Below are positions 10,383-19,700 of a DNA stretch of 64,000 nt, one piece after another. Numbering within the stretch: the stretch's first letter is position 1; every line of letters begins with the position of its first letter. The notes below the pieces were generated by a model. The model was not told the DNA's origin. It made no database searches and saw only the letters and a program-made list of their open reading frames with translations. Source of the DNA: Marinicella algicola (GTDB lineage Bacteria; Pseudomonadota; Gammaproteobacteria; Xanthomonadales; Marinicellaceae); NCBI RefSeq assembly GCF_028401385.1, contig NZ_JAQOMR010000001.1, positions 2,916,501 to 2,980,500 of the forward strand, given 5' to 3'. Position numbers and translations under genes: made by a program.

Positions 10383-10396
10383 TTGGTTTATACCAA
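10383..10396 (+). promoter_or_regulatory. Inverted repeat TTGGTttatACCAA upstream of the GH51 gene
   Basis: A perfect 5+4+5 palindrome lies 25 bases before the GH51 start, just downstream of a promoter-like TTGACG (about 10345) and TATTAT. A looser TTGGT...CCAAGAAT pair also occurs before the regulator itself at about 9297-9318. This could be the operator of the ArsR-like regulator; that is inference. Confidence 0.4.
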
Positions 10397-10420
10397 GAAT
10401 TAGATTTCGGAGGAGAGAAC

Positions 10421-11927
10421 ATGCAGGCCCGCGTTACCGCGCACAAGAACTTCACCATTTCCACAATAGACCCAAGGCTCTATGGCTCGTTCCTCGAGCA
10501 TCTCGGGCGGGCAGTATACACCGGCATCTACGAACCTGACCATCCCACAGCGGACGAAAACGGCATGCGTCGCGATGTCATCGATCTTGTCCGCGAACTC
10601 GATACCCCGATCTGCCGCTATCCAGGCGGCAATTTCGTCTCGGCCTATAACTGGGAAGACGGGATCGGCCCACAGAGCGAACGCCCCACCCGTCTCGACC
10701 TTGCCTGGAGAACGGCTGAATCCAACCAGGTCGGCATCCACGAATTCGCACGATGGGCGGAAGCCGCCAACACCGAAATGATGCTCGCCGTCAATCTCGG
10801 TTCACGCGGGCTCGATGCTGCGCGCAATTTCGTCGAATATGTCAATCACCCGGGTGGCACCTACTGGTCCGACCTGCGCCGCAAGAACGGCCAGGCTGAT
10901 CCGTGGAACGTCAAACTCTGGTGCCTTGGCAACGAGATGGACGGCCCCTGGCAGGTCGGCCACAAGTCCGCCGCCGAATACGGCCACCTCGCCAATGAAA
11001 CCGCCAAGGCGATCCGGTCCTTCGACGACAAGCTTGAACTGGTTGTCTGCGGCTCGTCCCATTCGGAAATGCCGACCTTCCCGCAGTGGGAGGCGACGGT
11101 TCTGGACGAGACCTATGATCAGGTCGACTATATTTCGCTGCACATGTATTTCATGAATTACGAGAAGAATACGCGCGAATACCTGGCACTTCCGGAGAAG
11201 CTTGACCGTTATATCGGCTCGGTCAGCGGCGTGATCGACTATGTAAAAGCCAAGAAGCGTTCAAAGAAAGACGTAAAGATCTCTTTCGATGAGTGGAATG
11301 TCTGGTATCATGAGCGCGAGGCAGACGAACAGCGAATGAAGGAGTGGGATTGGCCGCACGCGCCGGTGCTTCTCGAGGATATCTATAATTTCGAGGACGT
11401 GCTGCAGGTCGGCTGCATCCTCAACACCTTCATCCGGCGTTCCGATGTTGTGAGCATCGCCTGCATCGCACAACTCGTCAACGTGATCGCGCCGATCATG
11501 ACGGCGCCTGGCGGCGCTGCCTGGAGACAGACGATCTACTACCCGTTCCAGTTCGCCTCGCGTTACGGACGGGGAACAGCGCTCGCCCTTGATGTCGATT
11601 GCGAAACCTACAATGCAGATATCGCGGCGAATGTGCGCTATCTCGACATTACAGGCGTTCACGATGCAGACGAAGGCACACTGACTTTCTTTGCGATCAA
11701 CCGTCACGGAGAAGAGTCCATGACGATCGATCTCGCGCTTGAGCGGTTCGGCGATGCCAAATCGGTCGAGCACACACTGATCAAGCATGACGATCTCGAA
11801 GCGGTGAATACCAGGAGAACCCGGGAAACGTGAAACCCGTAAAGCAGGATGGCGCAAGCCTTTCAGGCGGCAAGGTTTCGGTTACGGTTCCCCCTACTCC
11901 TATTCGATGATCCGGGTAACGCTATAA
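10421..11927 (+). CDS. abfA: Alpha-L-arabinofuranosidase, GH51 (two frameshifts near the end)
   Basis: Releases arabinose side chains from arabinan or arabinoxylan fragments. Start ATG 10421 sits behind GGAGGAG. The acid/base Glu172 (WCLGNEMDGPW) and nucleophile Glu291 (ISFDEWNVWY) match the GH51 spacing, and PGGNF is also present. The reading frame as given stops at 11833. Restoring one base near 11813 and one near 11894 extends it to the typical C-terminal motif VSVTVPPYSYSMIRVTL with TAA at 11925-11927, giving about 503 residues, the normal length. No signal peptide is seen, so it acts in the cytoplasm on imported oligosaccharides. Confidence 0.94.
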
Positions 11928-11952
11928 CGCATCAGGCAGGGAGTGCCACGTT

Positions 11953-12050
11953 CGCATTAATGCGTGATTTCGAAGAATGCCGGTGCGCCGCATCTTTCTT
12001 GAATGCGATGCGGCACTCCGGAAGTTCCAACCATACGGCGGGAGGCCGTA
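11953..12050 (+). promoter_or_regulatory. Leader with palindrome and hairpins before the second sugar operon
   Basis: The 145-base gap holds a perfect palindrome CGCATTAATGCG (11953-11964), a stem GCCGCATC/GATGCGGC (11987-11994 with 12007-12014) and a second stem ATACGGC/GCCGTAT (12033-12039 with 12045-12051) just before the GAGGAGGAG ribosome site. The palindrome could be an operator and the hairpins could modulate translation; no function is established. Confidence 0.35.
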
Positions 12051-12072
12051 TTGAAACGAGGAGGAGAATAAG

Positions 12073-13350
12073 ATGGCGAAAGTATTCGGTGTAGCCATGG
12101 GCGCGATTGTCGCGGCGGGTGTGTTTGCCACCGCCGCACAGGCCCAGGAAACAGTTACCTGGTGGGACTTTCTCAGCGGCGGCGACGGCGTTCGCATGAA
12201 ACAGCTGATCTCTGAGTTCAACGCCGCGCACGAAGGTGACATCACCATCGACGCGACGACGCTGGAATGGGGTACGCCCTTCTATGCCAAGGTCCGCACC
12301 TCTGCCGCGATCGGCGAAGGTCCCGACATCATGACCTATCATGCAAGCCGTATTCCGCTTGCCGTCAGCCAGGGCATTCTGCAGCAGATCACGCCCGATG
12401 ACTGGTCGACAATGGGCCTTTCGCAAGCCGATTACGCATCCGCGACCTGGGACGCGGTGACAGTGGACGGAAAGCAGTACGCCGTTCCGTTCGATACCCA
12501 TCCGATCGTGCTCTACTACAACAAGGACGCGCTGGCCGCAGCGGGTCTGCTGACGGAGGACGGCAAGCCTAAAGGCCTTGATTCCCGCGAAGGCTTTGAA
12601 GCCACGCTGAAGGGCCTCCAGGAGGCAGGCGCCAAGTTTCCTCTGGCCTCAACCACGGCTGACGGCACCTTCATGTTCCGCACCGTCTATTCCCTCGTGG
12701 GCCAGCAAGACGGAGAGTTGATGACCGATGGCGAGTTCCTCGCTGGCGACAACGCCGAAAAGCTGGAGAACGCGCTGGGCGTACTTCAGGGCTGGACCAA
12801 TGACGGCCTGCAGACCACCTATACCGATTATCCCGCGACCGTTGCGCTGTTCACCTCCGGTGAATCACCGATGATGATCAACGGTGTCTGGGAAGTTCCG
12901 ACGATGATCGACCTGAAGGATCAGGGCAAATTGTTTGAGTGGGGCGCTGTCGAGCTTCCGGTGATCTTCGACCATCCCGCAACCTACGCAGACAGCCACA
13001 CATTTGCCATTCCCGCCAATGCAGGCAAGGACATGAGCCCGGAGAAGAAGACCGCCGTGCTGGAGGTGATTTCGTGGATGGCGAAAAACTCGCTGTTCTG
13101 GGCAACCGCCGGCCATATCCCGGCTTATGGCCCTGTCACGCAATCGGCGGACTACCAGGCCATGCAGCCGAACGCCACCTATTCAAGCGTGACGGAAAAC
13201 ATGATCTTCGACCCCAAATCGACGCTCGCAGGCGTTGCCGGGCCGATCTATGACGTGATGTCCACCTATTTCGTCCCGACCCTCAACGGCGAGATGGAGC
13301 CGGCCGAGGCGGTGGAAGAAATCAAATACGAGCTCAACGATCTGCAATGA
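12073..13350 (+). CDS. Sugar ABC transporter substrate-binding protein (CUT1)
   Basis: Second oligosaccharide receptor, 425 residues, with a signal peptide (MAKVFGVAMGAIVAAGVFATAAQA) cleaved before QETVTWWDFLSGGDG. The TWWD opening and the ligand-domain stretch YAVPFDTHPIVLYYNKDAL are typical of extracellular solute-binding family 1. A strong GAGGAGGAG lies 8 bases before ATG. It is followed by two permeases. The preceding GH51 gene suggests an arabinose-containing oligosaccharide as ligand, by context only. Confidence 0.93.
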   Translation: MAKVFGVAMGAIVAAGVFATAAQAQETVTWWDFLSGGDGVRMKQLISEFNAAHEGDITIDATTLEWGTPFYAKVRTSAAIGEGPDIMTYHASRIPLAVSQGILQQITPDDWSTMGLSQADYASATWDAVTVDGKQYAVPFDTHPIVLYYNKDALAAAGLLTEDGKPKGLDSREGFEATLKGLQEAGAKFPLASTTADGTFMFRTVYSLVGQQDGELMTDGEFLAGDNAEKLENALGVLQGWTNDGLQTTYTDYPATVALFTSGESPMMINGVWEVPTMIDLKDQGKLFEWGAVELPVIFDHPATYADSHTFAIPANAGKDMSPEKKTAVLEVISWMAKNSLFWATAGHIPAYGPVTQSADYQAMQPNATYSSVTENMIFDPKSTLAGVAGPIYDVMSTYFVPTLNGEMEPAEAVEEIKYELNDLQ

Positions 13351-13371
13351 TCGTTGAGGGTCAGCGGCATT

Positions 13372-13410
13372 GATGTGTGTCTGCATTTCATAGAACCTCA
13401 GACACACATC
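13372..13410 (+). promoter_or_regulatory. Stem-loop between receptor and permease genes
   Basis: GATGTGTGTCTG (13372-13383) pairs perfectly with CAGACACACATC (13399-13410). The 12-bp stem sits in the receptor-permease spacer, like the hairpin at 3676-3703, and probably protects the receptor mRNA or causes partial termination. Confidence 0.6.
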
Positions 13411-13523
13411 GGCCTCTTGATTGACGCAGGTCCGGACGCACAATTGGTGCTTATTTTTGCCGGACCTGCTCTACCGCTGGCGACCATTTCGCCCGACAGC
13501 TGCACGTTTTTCCGAGGCCCATC

Positions 13524-14405
13524 ATGCTCCGCAACAAACGGAACGAAGCGATTGTCGCTCTGCTATTGATCGCTCCGTTCGTCGCCATTTACGGATTGAT
13601 CTTTGTCTATCCGACCATCCGGCTGTTCATCACGTCGTTTCAGAATGCGCCGCTGATCGGTAGCGGCGAGTTTGTCGGTTTCGATAATTATACCCGCCTT
13701 TGGGGTGACCGGCGCTTCAACACCGCGTTCTGGAACACGGCCTATTTCGTCGCCATCACCGTCATTCCAGGCGCCCTGGTTGCCTTTGCCATCGCACTGG
13801 GCGTCAGCCGCCTGAAAGGCCGGCTGCAGGCCCTCGTTCTGGCACTGTTCTTCCTGCCCTATATTCTGCCGGTTTCGGTGGTCTATCTGATTTGGGACTG
13901 GACGCTGAACTTCCAGTTCGGCATCGCCATGTATGTGTTCGACATGCTGGGTGTCGATCGGGTACCGGTGTTCAAATCGACAGTCTGGTTCATGCCGGCG
14001 GTCGGCGTTATCACGATATGGTGGACTGCCGGCTTTTCGATCCTGCTTTTCCTGGCCGGGCTCCGCTCCATTCCCGTCGAAATCTACGAGGCGGCAGCGC
14101 TCGACAATGCATCGCGCCTGACGACATTCCGGCAGCTGACATGGCCGCTGATGTGGCCGGTGACGGCGCTGGTCCTGACGATCCAGCTGATCTTGCAGTT
14201 GAAGATCTTCGACCAGGTCTATCTGTTTTCGGTCGGCGGACGACCAAACGACAATCTGGTGCTGGTCTATTACGTGTTTCAGCGGGCCTTCCAGTATGAC
14301 CAGGGTGGCCGCGCCGCTGCGGCGGCCGTTGTGCTGTTCATCCTCGTCATCGTGGTATCCGTGCTGAATTTCCAGCTCACACGGCTTTCAAAGGGGCGGG
14401 CATGA
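13524..14405 (+). CDS. Sugar ABC transporter permease, MalF type
   Basis: Inner-membrane subunit of 293 residues. The hydrophobic N-terminal helix (ALLLIAPFVAIYGLIFVYP) and the EAA loop (EIYEAAALDNASRLTTFRQL) identify a CUT1 permease. Its stop codon overlaps the next permease start by 4 bases (ATGA), indicating translational coupling. It belongs with the receptor at 12073 and the permease at 14402. Confidence 0.94.
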   Translation: MLRNKRNEAIVALLLIAPFVAIYGLIFVYPTIRLFITSFQNAPLIGSGEFVGFDNYTRLWGDRRFNTAFWNTAYFVAITVIPGALVAFAIALGVSRLKGRLQALVLALFFLPYILPVSVVYLIWDWTLNFQFGIAMYVFDMLGVDRVPVFKSTVWFMPAVGVITIWWTAGFSILLFLAGLRSIPVEIYEAAALDNASRLTTFRQLTWPLMWPVTALVLTIQLILQLKIFDQVYLFSVGGRPNDNLVLVYYVFQRAFQYDQGGRAAAAAVVLFILVIVVSVLNFQLTRLSKGRA

Positions 14406-15247
14406 TGACTGCAACAACAGCAAAACGCCTGAACCTCGTTGGCCTCGTGATCACACTGCTGACGATCCTTGTCGCAATCCTATGGGCCTTTCCGCTCTAT
14501 TGGGGTGTGATCTCCTCACTGAAGCCGGAAGACGAGGTGGTGCGCCGCTATATCGAATTATGGCCGGAAAACCTGACCTTTTCGCATTATTATGCCGCGC
14601 TCACGCAAACCCAGATCGGCATCTGGTATGTGAATTCCATCGTCACCGCGGTCGCCATCACGGTGCTGACCGTTGGTTCGTCTCTGTTTTGCGGCTATGC
14701 GATTTCGCAGCTCGAATTCCCGTTCCGACGGGTTCTGTGGTGGCTTATCCTGGCAAGCTTCATGGTGCCGATGCAGGTACTCATCGTAAACCACTTTGAA
14801 CTGATGGCACGTTTTGGCCTCATCAACACTTGGGCCGGGATCGTTCTGCCGCAGTTGATCCATCCGGTGGTCATCATCGTTTACAAGCAGTTCTTCGACA
14901 ACGTGCCGAAGGATTTCCGCGAGGCGGCGGCGATGGACAATGCCTCCGAATGGCGCATCCTCACGCGCATTTATATGCCGATGAATTGGGGCGTCACCAC
15001 CGCGCTCGCTATCGTCACCTTTATATGGTCGTGGAATGCGTTTCTGTGGCCGTTCCTGGCGGTTACCAAGACCGAGATGATGACGATCACGGTCGGCATC
15101 ACCCAGGTCAATGATGCCTTCGGCGTCTATTATGCCCGGGAACTTTCCGCAGCCGTTCTGGCCGGTCTTCCTGTCGCGGTCGCCTATCTCATCTTCCAGC
15201 GCAAGGTGACCGAGGCCATCACGCTGTCCGCCGGCATAAAGGGATAG
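14402..15247 (+). CDS. Sugar ABC transporter permease, MalG type
   Basis: 281 residues with six hydrophobic segments. It has the EAA loop (REAAAMDNASEWRILTRIYM) and the C-terminal FQRKVTEAITLSAGIKG typical of MalG-like permeases. It ends the plus-strand operon; the matching ATPase is encoded convergently at 15349-16431, separated by a bidirectional terminator. Confidence 0.94.
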   Translation: MMTATTAKRLNLVGLVITLLTILVAILWAFPLYWGVISSLKPEDEVVRRYIELWPENLTFSHYYAALTQTQIGIWYVNSIVTAVAITVLTVGSSLFCGYAISQLEFPFRRVLWWLILASFMVPMQVLIVNHFELMARFGLINTWAGIVLPQLIHPVVIIVYKQFFDNVPKDFREAAAMDNASEWRILTRIYMPMNWGVTTALAIVTFIWSWNAFLWPFLAVTKTEMMTITVGITQVNDAFGVYYARELSAAVLAGLPVAVAYLIFQRKVTEAITLSAGIKG

Positions 15248-15287
15248 ATCGGCACCAACTCCGCTTGCACTTCCTGTTATGATTAAA

Positions 15288-15322
15288 CAACAACGCCGAG
15301 GCCTTGCGCCTCGGCGTTGTTG
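15288..15322 (+). terminator. Bidirectional terminator between convergent transporter genes
   Basis: CAACAACGCCGAGGC (15288-15302) and GCCTCGGCGTTGTTG (15308-15322) form a perfect 15-bp stem with loop CTTGC. It lies between the permease stop on the plus strand and the ATPase stop on the minus strand, so it can serve both transcripts. Confidence 0.85.
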
Positions 15323-15348
15323 CTTCGAAGATCAGAGGGTGAAGCGGA

Positions 15349-16431
15349 TCAATGCACGTGGTAGGCATTCCCCGCTTCATCAAAGAGATGAAGTGCGGTC
15401 GCGTCAAAGGCGAGACGGACCTGATCGCCGGTTCTGGTCTCGGAACGCCCGCTGTCGGTAGCGATCAACTCGGTTCCATCGGCAAGGGTACAGTACAGCA
15501 AGGTCCGTTCACCGAGCCGTTCGACAACGCCGACCGTCGCCGTGGTGGTGACCTCTTCTGCGTTCTCATCCTCCACCACCCTTATGGCTTCAGGGCGAAC
15601 ACCCATCTCGTAGCGCCCGGGTGCCATCTCGGGGATATCAACCTTCAACGCAGAACCATCATTGAGACGCGCTATCTGCGTGCCGTCTCCGGCGAGATCG
15701 ACCTCAATGAAATTCATGCCCGGCGAACCGACAAACCCCGCCACGAAGCGTGAGGCGGGCCGCAAATACACCTCCATCGGCGTACCGATCTGCTCGATCC
15801 GGCAATTGTTGAGCACCACGATCCGGTCGGCGAGCGTCATCGCCTCGGTCTGGTCGTGGGTCACATAGATCATCGTCGCCTTCATGCGATTGTGCAACTG
15901 GGCAAGCTCGACACGGGTTCTGACGCGCAGCGCCGCATCGAGGTTGGAGAGCGGCTCATCAAACAGAAAGGCTTTTGGTTCCTTGACGATTGCCCGGCCG
16001 ATTGCCACGCGCTGGCGCTGACCGCCGGAGAGCTGGGCGGGTCGCCGTTCCAGCAGCTCTACCATCTCCAGCATGCGCGCGGCTTCCTGCACGCGGGCGT
16101 CGATCTCATCCGCGCTCATACCGATATTGCGCAGACCAAACGCCATGTTGTCGCGCACTGTCATATGCGGATAGAGCGCATAGTTCTGGAACACCATCGC
16201 GACATTGCGCTGGCCCGGTGCGAGATTTTCACTGCGGACGTCATCAATCATCAATGCACCGCTGTCGATGGTCTCGAGCCCGGCGATCATGCGCAGCAGC
16301 GTCGATTTTCCAGATCCAGAAGGCCCGAGAAACACCATAAGTTCGCCGGCTTCCACCGCAAGCGAGATATCATTGATAACATTGACGTTCCCGAAACTCT
16401 TTGAAACGTTCTCAAGCTTGATTGGAGCCAT
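15349..16431 (-). CDS. Sugar ABC transporter ATPase, MalK/UgpC type
   Basis: Unbroken 360-residue ATPase with start ATG 16431 behind GGGAGGACAAA. Walker A (GPSGSGKST), [29 protein letters not shown] and THDQTEAMT are all present, followed by a TOBE-type regulatory half (MNFIEVDLAGDG to ALHLFDEAGNAYHVH). It faces the receptor/permease operon at 12073-15247 and most likely energises it. Because it is transcribed separately, its dosage may be set independently or it may serve more than one importer. Confidence 0.94.
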   Translation of the reverse strand: MAPIKLENVSKSFGNVNVINDISLAVEAGELMVFLGPSGSGKSTLLRMIAGLETIDSGALMIDDVRSENLAPGQRNVAMVFQNYALYPHMTVRDNMAFGLRNIGMSADEIDARVQEAARMLEMVELLERRPAQLSGGQRQRVAIGRAIVKEPKAFLFDEPLSNLDAALRVRTRVELAQLHNRMKATMIYVTHDQTEAMTLADRIVVLNNCRIEQIGTPMEVYLRPASRFVAGFVGSPGMNFIEVDLAGDGTQIARLNDGSALKVDIPEMAPGRYEMGVRPEAIRVVEDENAEEVTTTATVGVVERLGERTLLYCTLADGTELIATDSGRSETRTGDQVRLAFDATALHLFDEAGNAYHVH

Positions 16432-16604
16432 TTTGTCCTCCCGAAAGGCTTTCGAACCATTCTTTCCGGTCTGCACCAGAAGTCAAGATATCGTATAAAG
16501 TTCCGGCAGGATTTTCGGGAAAAGCACAAGCCCGCCCCAACGATACACATTCGCAATCATCAGCCTGACGGCGGCTCAGGGTGGCCAAATTACCCACCAT
16601 AAGC

Positions 16605-16636
16605 AAAAAACTGGCGGCGCATCACGCACCGCCAGT
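16605..16636 (-). terminator. Rho-independent terminator of the autotransporter gene
   Basis: Read on the minus strand, ACTGGCGGTGC pairs with GCGCCGCCAGT (one G-U pair) around loop GTGAT, then six T residues follow (16610-16605). This is a canonical terminator 69 bases after the autotransporter stop and upstream of the ATPase gene. Confidence 0.88.
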
Positions 16637-16704
16637 CACATTTCTATTCTGCTTTGCCATCGACGTGTTGATCGTCTTCCGGCTCCGACCTACGCAAGCT
16701 TAGC

Positions 16705-19700
16705 CTAGAACTGGACGCGCACAGACAGCGAGACCTGCCCGCCCGAAACATCGTCACCAACCGGGAAATCGGCTCGCAGCTGGCTGGAAAGCTGGCGCAT
16801 ATTACCAATCGCTGGCGCCAGATAGTTGAAGCCAACGCTTACTTCGCCGTAGCTGTCCACCGTCGATGTGGTGATCGGCGTCCGGATACCCGCAGACGAG
16901 ACATAATTGGACGTCGGATCATCAGCAAAGTTGTTGTAGTAGGTGCCGGCAAGGAATGGCTCGATGGTGCCGTTATTGTCCTCAAGAATGAACGATGTCG
17001 AGGCCGCAAGACCGATCGACCCGACAAGGGTTTCCATGTCGCCGAACGAAATCCGCGCCGGTGAACCGCTGGCCACCCGCAGATCATCGTTGAAGCTGCT
17101 GTTCGAATAGGACAGGCCCACCGAAGGCATCAGCGAAAGGCGATCCATGTCGAAGCTGTAGCCCAGATATCCGGATGCCGTGTACTGGTCAGCATCGAAA
17201 CCGTCCTGGTCGAAGACCGTGGTCGAAAGACCCGGTGCCAGACGCATTTGGTTGATGTCATAGGATGTCTGGCCATAGGTCGTGCGCAATTCGGCAATGA
17301 ACGGTCCGGCAAAATACGAAGCATAGGCACCGAAATACTGCTGGTCGAACTTGCTCAGCCCGCTGTAGCCGATGCCGGCGACCGTATCGTTGCTGCTGAC
17401 CGAACCGGAGCTCAAGCCGCCGAGGAGGCCGAAGTTAACCTGCCCGCCGTTCTGTCCGAGATCAAAACATCCGTAATCGATACCGAGTTCAACACCCCCG
17501 AAAGTGGTGTTTGAGTTCGTTTTTGCGGAAGCGGAACCGGCCGACGATGCCGTTGAGGCGACTTCGAGGGTGCCGCCATTCATACGGGTGTAGCTGCCCG
17601 CACCGCAACCCTTCTGCGCACCATCGACCGCGGTAACATAGCTGTCATCAAACCGGTTTGTGGTGAGGCCGGTGAAGGCCTGCGTGGCATAGATGCCGCC
17701 AAGCGTGCCGCTGATCGGCACCATGTCGAGCGACGTTGCCAGGATCACCGCATTGGATGTCTCGCGGACACTGTTGACGATCAGCGGATTGGCGGTATTG
17801 CCAAGTCCGTAGACGTCACCGATTGCAGCCGAATAGGTGCCGTCTATCGCGATCAGCGTGCGTTCGTCAGGTGTGTCGAGGTGATTGAGACCGTAGAGCG
17901 CCAGATCATAGTCATCACCGGAGAAATTGCCTGTCACGCGGATCTGATCGGTGGTCGTATCGGCGTAGGTTCCCAGCGCGATGCGTCCGCCCCGGGAGAT
18001 ATTGCCGTCAACCGTGAGTGTCGTCGTGGATGAACCGGCGTCCTTCAGCGCATTTGTGTCGGTATTGTAGTTCGAGGCGTTGAGCGTGCCGTTGTTCTCG
18101 ATGTCGATGCCCGAAATCGTATGGCCGCCCCAAGCCGTGAACGTGCCCCGGTTATCCAGCTTCCCGTTACCGGAAAGGTCTCCGGTCAGAACGAACGTAT
18201 CGTCAATCGCATTGTTGTTGACAATCATGCCATTGACCGTGCCGCGAATGGCGGCAATGCCGTTGTTCGTCAACCCGCCATTCAGCACGCCGGTGGTCAT
18301 CAACACGCCGTTATTGGTCGTCAGGCCGTCAATCTGACCGCTATTGGTCAACACTCCGTTGCTGCCGATATCAGCGGTTCCGCCAACGCTGCCGGTATTA
18401 TCGGCCGAGCCGCCATTGACCGCAAGAGCTCCGCTGATCACGCCCTCATTCTTGAAGAGACCCGCATTGCTGGTTGCCGAGGCAAGCGTGCCGCCTGTCT
18501 GGTTGATTGCATTGCCGCTATTGGTCAGGGTACCGGCCATACCACCGTTCTGGTTGACGAAGCCATAGCCGCTGCCACCGGCGGACGAGCTGTTGGACAC
18601 ACCAGCAAGCTGGCCGCTATTGGTCACAACACCGTCATTGCTGATCGTCGTCAGACCCGCAACCGAGCCGGTATTGTCAGCCATGCCGCCGGTTACGTCA
18701 AGCGCGCCGGTAACTGCACCGGCATTGGAGAAGGCGCCAGTCGTGTTCAAGACCGAGGCAAGCGTGCCGCCTGTCTGGTTGATCGCGTTGCCGCTATTGG
18801 TCAGGGCACCGGCCATACCGCCACTCTGGTTGACGAAGCCATAGCCGCTGCCGCCAGCGGACGAACTGTTGATCACATCGACAAGCTGGCCGCTATTGGT
18901 CACAACGCCGTCATTGCTGATCGTCGTCAGACCCGCAACCGAGCCGGTATTGTCAGCCATGCCGCCGGTTACGTCCAGCGCGCCGGTAACAGCACCGGCA
19001 TTGGAGAAGGCGCCAGTCGTGTTCAAGACCGAGGCAAGCGTGCCGCCAGCCTGGTTGATCGCATTGCCGCTATTGGTCAGGGCACCGGCCGTACCGCCGT
19101 CCTGATTGACGAAGCCATAGCCGCCACCGCCGGCAGAGGAGCTGTTGATCACATCGGCAAGCTGACCGCTGTTGGTCACAACGCCATCATTGCTGATCGT
19201 CGTCAGGCCACCGACCGTACCGTCATTCAGAAGGCCATCGCCGTTATTGTTGACAAAGCCGCCATTGACGACGAGCGCGCCGTCAATGCTGCCGCTGTTG
19301 GTGAAGGTCCCGGCCTCGTTGGCAACCGTGCCGATGGATCCGCCGATCAGGTTTACCGCCGAACCATGGTTCACAAGGACTTCCGTACGGCCAAAGCTGC
19401 CATTGGTGAATCCGTTGGAATTGACCGCACCTGTCGAATAGTTGACCACTGTTCCGAAATTCGCGCCGGAGACCAGCCCGTTGGTCACGTCGCCGTCATA
19501 GATGGTGGTGAGACCGATAACATCGCCGCCTGCCTCATTCGCAACAAAGCCGCCGGTCACATCCAGCGTGCTTTGCAGCGTTCCGGTATTGGTGAGAAGG
19601 CCGCCCGAGACCGAAGCAGCGCCCGTGACGATGCCAGAATTCCACGCCACGCCGCCGGAGACGTCGAGCGTGTTGCCAACCGTGCCGCTATTGGTAAACG

